Source: Notolepis coatsorum (taxonomy: Eukaryota; Chordata; Actinopteri; Aulopiformes; Paralepididae). Taken from it: a DNA stretch of 64,000 nucleotides. Below, piece by piece: positions 56,884 to 64,000 of the stretch; positions within the stretch are counted from its first letter, which is position 1, and the number at the start of each line of letters is the position of its first letter. The notes under the pieces are model-generated. The model ran no database searches, had not been told where the DNA came from, and was given only the letters and a program-made list of their open reading frames with translations. A program made the position numbers and the translations under genes. The stretch covers positions 71,906,634 to 71,970,633 of the forward strand of contig OZ020586.1 of assembly GCA_963971535.1 (NCBI GenBank), in the 5' to 3' direction.

Positions 56884-57544
56884 TAGGGCTGGGCGATATA
56901 TCGAGTATACTCGATGTATCGCGGCTTATTCTACATGAGATGTAGTAAATTACTATATCGTGAACATCGAGTATATGTTGTCACGTTGCGGCTGAGATGA
57001 GACTTGCTTTAGCGCAGAGCTTTCCTCTCATTTCATTATAGACGCAGACCAGCGCGGACCTTAAATTACATGCAATTGTAATTTCATTACACAGACCAGC
57101 ACAGACCTTTAATGACATGCAATTTAATTGACGCAATAACGTTAGCTGCTAACTAAGTTATCCCACATAACTAGGCTAAGCTAACTAGCGTTAGCTGCTA
57201 ACTCTGGAAACACTCAAAACGGACTCCACGACACTAGTTCCATTCATGAGGAAAGGGGGTGGGGTAATATTGATGAGGCTTGACAACAGAAGTTCAAACA
57301 TAACTTCATATTTATTGGTTATTCGTTTCTTTATATCGGGCATCCAGTTCGCATCACCTTGTGTCGCACGTTCTCGCTCTCTCTACATTCAATGATTTAA
57401 AGTAGCCAAACGTTAGAGTATAAATACTAACTGGATAGTTGATGATATAAACATTTAATTTCATTATCTGAAATATTCTAAAATCATTAAGTCTGCTATA
57501 AGCCATTATCCCTTTGTGTGTGATTATTATTTTCTCACAGTGTG

Positions 57545-57597
<53 letters not shown>

Positions 57598-57950
57598 TTG
57601 GCTAAAGTGGATAGAAAACACAGTACTGTGCAAAAGTCTTAGGCACCCAAGAGTTTTTATATAGTCTTAGATGTAAATAAAAAAAAAAATTTTAGTGTGT
57701 CAGTAGACTACTCTTAGTACATTTTCATTAAATTATTTTTTAAAGCATCTTCATGGTTTAATAATGCAAACATATGTTGCAGGGACTTGTTATAATCATC
57801 ATATTGGCGTGACTGTATGCATCAAAGGGTTAAATCAAGCATTTGTAAGTGCTTTAGAGGAAATGTCAAAATATCGCGATATATATCGTGTATTGTGATA
57901 TGGCCAAAAAATATCGCGATATAATTTAGAGGCCATATCGCCCAGCCCTA
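56884..57950. mobile_element. Non-autonomous hAT-like transposon, 1,067 bp
   Basis: TAGGGCTGGGCGATAT and ATATCGCCCAGCCCTA ends with a perfect 8-bp duplication ACTTATTG (56876-56883, 57951-57958). Subterminal ATATCG motifs are dense. AT/GT microsatellite at 57549-57598. No transposase. Confidence 0.95.
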
Positions 57951-57958
57951 ACTTATTG

Positions 57959-58190
57959 TACTTATTTTATGCCTATTCTTATGTCTGCACGTTCTACATT
58001 GCACTACTTTTATTGTCTTTTATACCTATTCTCATGTCTGCATTTTATACATTGATTTCATTCTGTCGACTGTATGCTGATTTTATGCCTATGTTCATTT
58101 TATGCTATTTGCTGTGGGGCACGTTGGGCTGCGGTCCATGTGTGAAAGGTGCTATAGATAGTTATTAATACAATTATTATTATTATATTG
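57959..58190 (+). repeat. Retroposon 3' tail ending in (TTA)n
   Basis: GTGTGAAAGGTGCTATAGAT and the following TTATTATTATTATAT are typical of teleost LINE/SINE ends (GGTGCTATATAAAT...). The rest of intron 4 to 58668 shows no feature beyond AT-rich sequence. Confidence 0.45.
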
Positions 58191-58668
58191 TAAAAATGTA
58201 TGCATTGAAATGACATTGAAAATGAGGGTGGCTTCAATTGTCCTTTTCGAGAATAAATAAAGGTTTGAATGAATGTGTCTGACTGGCAGACAGCTATTAC
58301 ACTGACAAGCGTATACTTTACAATAAACTCCGTTTGAGTGGTATATTATGCTATCATGTGACTGTATTATACTTTGTTATAATTTGCTATCACAATTTAT
58401 TATGTTTATTTTGTACGTCCAGTAATTCGCTTGTAAAACTTTATATGTGGGCAATAATTCTGATCATATTTACCAATAGGCTTTGGGCTTTAATAAGTTC
58501 TATATTTAAAGACTCCTCTGCTTGATTGAATTAATTAGCAAATGGACAATAATATAATAATACAATAATATAGTGTGTATAATATAATATAATGCAATAT
58601 ACAGATTGGTGTATTAAATGGCACTCTCTGGCCCACCGACGTCACATGGTTCTGTTTTCAACCCCCAG

Positions 58669-58935
58669 ATTGCCACTCCAGCCAGGTACGCTGTCACTCT
58701 GGGCGGGACGTCGCTGTCTGTCAAATACCTCCGTCGTCACGGTTACATATCCACGCCGCCTCTCGTCAAAGAGTACCTGCAGGACAAGATGGAGGAGACG
58801 AGGGAGCGGATCACGGAGAGGATGGAGGAGACGAAGGAGAGGCTGACGGAGCGGATGGAGGAGACAAAGGACAAGCTCGCCGAGCGTCTGCAGGAGACCA
58901 AAGACAAAGTCGCCTTCCGGAAGAAGAACGAGTAG
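58669..58935 (+). CDS. fam210a: fam210a last coding exon (DUF1279 end, coiled coil)
   Basis: Acceptor TTCAACCCCCAG, then 88 codons and TAG. IATPARYAVTLGGTSLSVKY and LRRHGYISTPPLVKEYLQDK match human FAM210A almost residue for residue. The C-terminal 50 residues are repeats on the pattern MEETKERLTER, a charged alpha-helical coiled coil also present in human. FAM210B lacks this coiled coil, which favours FAM210A. The complete model is 281 residues against 272 in human. Confidence 0.98.
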   Translation: MATPARYAVTLGGTSLSVKYLRRHGYISTPPLVKEYLQDKMEETRERITERMEETKERLTERMEETKDKLAERLQETKDKVAFRKKNE

Positions 58936-59360
58936 ACGCGTGGATCCGGTGGAAACCGGATTTATAGATGAAAACCTGTATCTGCTACAATAGTGACGCT
59001 GAGGAAAACTGCAACGTTTGTCTTGTGCCGCCTAAAAGAAAAAGTATTTAGTATATTATTAGCTTATTATATACTAATTCATGTGCCACCTACTTTAGTT
59101 TATACAGTTTGCTAGGACTTAAGGATTTTATTTATTTATTTTCACTACATGTTCACACAATGTTATTCCTGTGTCCCAGGACAGTTCAGTCGGTATTTGT
59201 GAACATGTACCGCTCTCTGCTAAAGCTAGAAACTGGAGCGAGAGAGACATTTCCAGGAATGGGAATTCAGATGAGAGGGTTTTGGTCCTTGAAGCAGGAC
59301 TGTGATTTCTACTGTGATTTTACATCTAATCACAGTACAAATTATAAATAAATAAATAAA
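58936..59360 (+). other. fam210a: fam210a 3' UTR with polyadenylation signals
   Basis: From the stop codon to three overlapping AATAAA hexamers at 59347-59360. The real cleavage site is unknown. From 59361 to 60120 there is no gene or known repeat that I can name. Confidence 0.5.
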
Positions 59361-60136
59361 GCCCAGGTGTCACTGCGGCCGTGGTCTCGACCGGTCTTGA
59401 AATTAAACTTAAGCGTCGAGACCAAGTAAAAATGCAATCAATCAATTCCAAGACGAGATGGAGACCTTCAGATGGAGACCTTCAGAAAAAGGAACATTGA
59501 GGTTTTACCCTCATTTGCAATGCAGTCGAGATTACAAATACAAACAGTTTAGAATATATATATAAAAGGGATAAGATAAGTTTGCATAAATAGGACAAAA
59601 CACAGGTGAAAAGAAGAAAACTAAGAAAAAGAGATCAAATTAAAAACAGTTACACACTGAGGTAGGGAGGTTTGTGACCATGTTCTTAAATTGTCCGTAG
59701 GATAGTGGGGTACTGCTTTTTAGAGTGATTTGAAGATCATTCCAAGAGGAATATGCAGTTACTACACACTGAGGCTCGTTCCAAGACATTTTGTCCGTCT
59801 GAATCATAGGAAGAACCATAGAGGTGGCATAGACCATGAGAGACGTGTCTAAAAGGTAGACTTCCAAGTACAGTTGATGTACAGTTGAATACAGTTACTG
59901 CGCCTTCTGAGTTTGTGAACAGTTTAGTTTATATAGTCTGTTTTTTATGTTTTGATGGAGGAATGCAGACATAGACTCTGTTTTGGCCTCGTGTTAGTTG
60001 ATATCTGGTTGATATCAGATTGACTGACTGCATTCGTTTTCCTCTCCACCCCCACTGAGTGTTACAGGATAGTCTTAATGAATGAATCTGTGTTACTAAT
60101 AATACTAATTACTTAGTATTGGTACTATGTAAGGGA

Positions 60137-60285
60137 TAATGTATAGCTACAAGGTCATTGGCGCAAAATAATTGACCGACACGGAGTTTAGAACACTGAG
60201 GCGCCTCGCCGAGGTGTTTTAAACGTAGTGAAGGTCAATTATTTTGCGACAATGACCGAGTATAGGCTATACATTATCCCGCTTA
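60137..60285. repeat. Imperfect foldback, first of two
   Basis: GGGATAATGTATAGC and CGCAAAATAATTGACC at the left pair with GGTCAATTATTTTGCG and GCTATACATTATCCC at the right, giving arms of about 50 bp with small mismatches. Probably the end of a DNA transposon. Confidence 0.7.
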
Positions 60286-60494
60286 TTACATGGCTAACTT
60301 ACTAACAATATACCTAATTCATTTTACACCATCGACGAGACGAGATCAAATGCAGACGCAGTTCTGTTCTGTCGCTCCGCGCTGTCATCGCCGGCAGCCG
60401 GCAGGTCTGTGGTCTGATTGCACTGATGACTGAGTGCAGCTGTGCATATGCTGAACAGCTCTCATGACTGCACTGATGCAGTGTGTGTCAGTGG

Positions 60495-60603
60495 GCTTGA
60501 TTGCTACAGCTGTGCACAGCGGTCATTATTGCTCGGCAGAGGTCCGTTATCGAGTAATAACGGACCTCTGACGAGCGCTATTGACCAATCACAATCAAGC
60601 ATT
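60495..60603. repeat. Foldback, second of two
   Basis: Perfect 14-bp arms CAGAGGTCCGTTAT/ATAACGGACCTCTG (60537-60550, 60557-60570) around CGAGTA, extended outward by GGTCATTATTGCTCG/CGAGCGCTATTGACC and GCTTGATTG/ATCAAGC. With 60137-60285 it may form one element of about 500 bp. Confidence 0.75.
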
Positions 60604-60729
60604 TTGGCGAATGTTAAAACGCCATGTAATAATTACTAATAATAACTAGTTACTAATAATAACTCCATATTGTAGGTTGAAGCGACAATGCAATTATTTT
60701 ATTAATCAATCACATTCTGGAGCATGTAT

Positions 60730-61060
60730 GGTATGGTTTATTCTTAATCCCAGAGGGGAAACATGGTTTGCCACCAGAGCGAGTACAAATACACAAACAA
60801 GAAACAATAACATACAGTACGAGTTACATAACACAGTAGCAAGAAAAGAGAAGAAAGCCTCACAATACAGAGCTAGTGGTGTTCATTAAAGAACAGCAGC
60901 AGGAACAAAGGACCTCAGTCGCTCAGTAGAGCATCGAGGCATCAAATACATTGTACAGAGGATGGCATTCAAAAGAAAGAATAGAGTTCCGTTTAGTCCT
61001 TGTTCATGTACAGAACAAATTGAGACCATCGGCTCTTAAACACACCCCTCACTGCTGCTC
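60730..61060 (-). repeat. Probable LINE remnant
   Basis: GGTTTATTCTTAATCCCAGA and GGGGAAACATGGTTTGCCAC look like the complement of a LINE 3' end, followed by diverged sequence. No protein motif is certain. 61061-61600 holds nothing recognised. Confidence 0.3.
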
Positions 61061-61614
61061 TAGCCTCAAATGGTCTGGTGTGACCAGCTTGGTCAGCCTT
61101 CAGTTCTCACGTATACCAGATGTGGGGTATTTTATTTTGCAACAATGGGAAAACAAAGAAGCAGCTACCTTGACCAGCGAGAAACAAAACAACAAAAGCA
61201 CAGATATGACAGGCCTGCCGGTGGCACGATTGCACATTATCGCTTTAAGTGAATGTGTGAAAGCATGGATGTATGGTGCTATTGTGATAATGTTACATGT
61301 TAAGTGTAAATGCATTATCTGTATGTTACTATCATGATACAGGGATTATTGATCTCCGTCACTGATGTGGTTTGATTGATGTGGTTTGATTGACATGAAA
61401 GGCTAGCATACGAAAAACCCTATGTCATTAATCATTTGTTTAAATGCAGAAGTGTACAGCCTCTGTTGTTTGCAGCAACAATAAACATATGTAATACTCC
61501 CACTTTGGACAATACCTTATTATATTTAATATGTCATTTTATTTTATTTATTATATTTAAACGTACCATTGCAGTGCCCGTTCGGAACGGGCAGATTGCT
61601 TGATCGATTGCATT

Positions 61615-62225
61615 CTAGAAAACTGAATAAACAGAACCTACCCTGGTAAATAAAGGTTAAAAACAGAACTTACCCTGGTAAATAAATGTTAAAAACAACT
61701 TACACTGGTAAATAAATGTTAAAAGACAGAACCTACGTTGGTAAATAAAGGTTATAAACAGAACCTACCATAGTAAATACATTTTAAAAACAGAACCTAC
61801 CCTGGTAAATAAAGGTTATGAACATAACCTACCCTGAGTAAATAAAGGTTATAAACAGAAACTACCCTGGTAAATAAAGGTTAAAAACTGAACCTACCCT
61901 GAGTAAATAAAGGTTATAAACAGAATTAACCTGAGTAAATAAAGGTTAAAAACAAACTACCCTGGTAAATAAAGGTTAAAAACAAACTACCCTGAGTAAA
62001 TAAAGTTTATAAACAGAAACTACCCTGGTAAAGAAAGGTTAAAAACTGAACCTACCCTGAGTAAATAAAGGTTATAAACAGAATTAACCTGAGTAAATAA
62101 AGGTTAAAAACAGAACCAAATGAAGGTTAAAAACAGAACCTACCATGGTAAATAAAGGTTGTAAACAGAACCGAACCTGGTAAATAAAGGTTAAAAAGGG
62201 AACCTACCCTGGTAAATAGTACATG
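61615..62225. repeat. ~31-bp minisatellite downstream of fam210a
   Basis: About 19 diverged units of ACAGAACCTACCCTGGTAAA followed by TAAAGGTTAAAA, with indels and CTGAGTAAAT variants. Each unit contains AATAAA. Confidence 0.92.
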
Positions 62226-62539
62226 TTAAAGGACAATGACAAAAATGAAAATGTTTTGGCCAAAAAATTGCCAATTTCATCAAGAACTTTGAACCGTTCA
62301 GTTGTCTGAGTTCTGTTTTCATATTTTGTCACATTTGTAATGGTTCCACTTTGGCCTACATGCAGCAGCTGACCTCATACTGTCTGTCAGGCATGGTATA
62401 TAGAAGCTCATGTTGTTGTAGGTCCAGTAAATTACACTAGGTGTCTCAGTACTACCACAATAAGAATCAGCAAGGTCTGATATACAGCCTGACATCATCA
62501 CCACCACCACATTGCATATGATATCACTGTATCTATAAT

Positions 62540-62745
62540 GTGTAATACTGTAATACATACTGTAATATATACTATAGTACATACTGTAATAGATACTATA
62601 ATGCATACTGTAATACATACTATAATGCATACTGTAATACATACTATAATACTGTAATACATACTATAATACATACATACTGTAATACATACTATAATGC
62701 ATACTGTAATACATACTGTAATACATACTATAGTACATAGTCTGT
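62540..62745. repeat. 12-bp ATACTGTAATAC repeat, block 1
   Basis: Alternating ATACTGTAATAC and ATACTATAATAC/GTAC units. It continues as block 2 at 63409-63930. 12 is a multiple of three, so MYYSMYYS frames are artefacts. Confidence 0.93.
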
Positions 62746-62814
62746 CTGGGAGTGTTGCATTTATTTAAAAAAATGTTGACCTTATGGTGTTCTTGTTTTG
62801 TTCTTGACTTATTG

Positions 62815-63288
62815 TTTTTTTTTTTTTTTTTTGATCTTTTTCCTCCGATTTTCTCCCATCCCAATGTTAGTCGTATGCCAATTCCCAATCCCTTCCTGGT
62901 CGCTGCGCACTTACCCCCCACAGTCAGATCATCTGGGAGAGTGGAGGCTATCACGTGCTTCCTCCGACACACGTCCAGCCAATCAACCGCTTCTTTTCAC
63001 CTGGCAGCGCGGATCCTCCCTGAGAGGGCGTAGCGTGTGGAAGGCCCACTCAGGTCCTATCCGCGCTTAGCAGGCGCCGCGACCGAACTGTAGGAGTCGC
63101 TGTTTACAACGACCCGGACCCACCCCCCAGCTTCTCCCACCCTCTAATACAGCCAATTGTATTAGTGTGAACGGCCAGCCAAGCTGGTGACAACCCCGGA
63201 GCTGTGAGCTGGATTCGAACAGGTGAATCCAGCTCACAGCTTCGGGGTTGGTGACGAACGCAATCTCCGCTACGCCACCTAACCGCTC
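62815..63288 (-). mobile_element. tRNA-derived SINE, second copy
   Basis: Same family as 27980-28460. Minus-strand head with TTAGGTGGCGTAGCGGAG (A box) and ACCTGTTCGAATCC (B box), a body with CTAATACAGCCAATTGTATT and GTAGGAGTCGC, and an A tail (T-run at 62815-62832). A perfect 17-bp duplication TTGTTCTTGACTTATTG flanks it (62798-62814, 63289-63305). The head has an extra foldback, GCTGGATTCGAACAGGTGAA with TCCAGC. Confidence 0.93.
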
Positions 63289-63408
63289 TTGTTCTTGACT
63301 TATTGTGATGTTTCTTCTTGACTTGTTTAAAGAAGACGTGTACGGCCCATGGGGACATTAACGTGTGTTGTCGGGCCTTACAAATACATTTGATTTTATT
63401 TGATTTGA

Positions 63409-63930
63409 TGATACATACTGTAATACATACTGTAGTACATAATGTAGTACACTGTAGTATATACTGTAATAGATACGGTAGTACATACTATAATACATAT
63501 TGTAGTACATACTGTAATACATACTGTAGTACATACTATAATACATACTGTAATACATACTATAATACATACTGTAATACATACTATAATACATACTGTA
63601 GTACATACTATAATAGATACTGTAATAGATACGGTAGTACATACTATAATACATACTGTAGTACATACTATAATACATACTGTAGTACATACTATAATAC
63701 ATACTGTAGTACACACTATAATACATACTGTAATACCTACTGTAATACATACTGTAATACATACTATAGTACATACTGTAATACATACTATAATACATAC
63801 TATAGTACATACTGTAATACATACTATAATACATACTGTAATACATACTATAATACATACTGTAATACATATGGTAGTATACACTGTAATATATACTGTA
63901 ATACATACGGTAGAACATACTGTAGTACAC
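63409..63930. repeat. 12-bp ATACTGTAATAC repeat, block 2
   Basis: About 43 units of the same repeat as block 1, with A/G and T/G variants at two positions. The last 70 bp of the window are unremarkable. Confidence 0.94.
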
Positions 63931-64000
63931 AACCTGTTAAGCCCGTAGGTCCCCGTATTAGTTCCCCAATTATCATATCATGGGCAGTGTTGGGCAAGTT

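Noticed and set aside
63358-63932. Tyr/Met/Ser-rich frames (MYYSMYYS)
   Set aside because: Product of a 12-bp microsatellite whose period is a multiple of three.

Overview
The window is nuclear DNA from a ray-finned (teleost) fish. Two vertebrate genes with proper introns are recognisable. The rest is typical teleost repeat DNA: many hAT-type transposons, a DIRS retrotransposon, an I/Nimb-like LINE with RNase H, L2/Rex-like LINEs, a chromodomain Ty3/gypsy element, tRNA-derived SINEs, and long mini- and microsatellites. I cannot name the species.

The genes are rnmt (mRNA cap guanine-N7 methyltransferase, minus strand; coding exons at 20626-20766 and 950-1079, continuing off the left edge) and fam210a (mitochondrial DUF1279 protein, plus strand; five coding exons between 44886 and 58935). 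They lie head to head, as in human 18p11.21. Exon phases join without a break: 0 then 1 for rnmt; 0, 1, 2, 0 for fam210a, giving 281 codons. Candidate 5' UTR exons are at 22070-22150 (rnmt) and about 21731-21796 (fam210a), so the two 5' ends may overlap.

Layout: 1-936 minisatellite in an rnmt intron. 1080-20625 one very large rnmt intron filled with hAT elements (several with exact 8-bp target duplications), a long inverted-repeat element (2040-5125), a diverged roughly 0.95-kb repeat present in at least 3.5 copies (5296-16530), a 5'-truncated L1 and LINE tails. 21.6-22.2 kb is the putative shared promoter region. 22.2-44.8 kb is the putative fam210a 5' intron, enlarged by nested transposons: an I/Nimb-like LINE (24281 to about 36655) is split by a DIRS element (27885-33838), which itself carries a SINE in one terminal repeat, and by an L2/Rex-like LINE. 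Next to it is an old hAT-like element that holds an LTR retrotransposon with indistinguishable LTRs (36916-41381) and a 1.1-kb hAT. The fam210a introns at 45-57 kb hold large tandem arrays of 11/15-bp, about 33-bp and 32-bp units. 59.4-64 kb, downstream of fam210a, holds foldback elements, further minisatellites and a SINE.

Most long open frames in the window are read-through of tandem repeats or decayed transposon genes. The most notable signals are: the DIRS element with an internal copy of its circle junction and a shared 5-bp core at both ends; a family of inverted-repeat DNA elements carrying an AACCTTAACC block and, in two copies, a terminated tRNA-like pol III unit; a gag-protease-chromodomain LTR element that lacks polymerase yet inserted recently; and a 52-bp perfect hairpin flanked by a 9-bp duplication.
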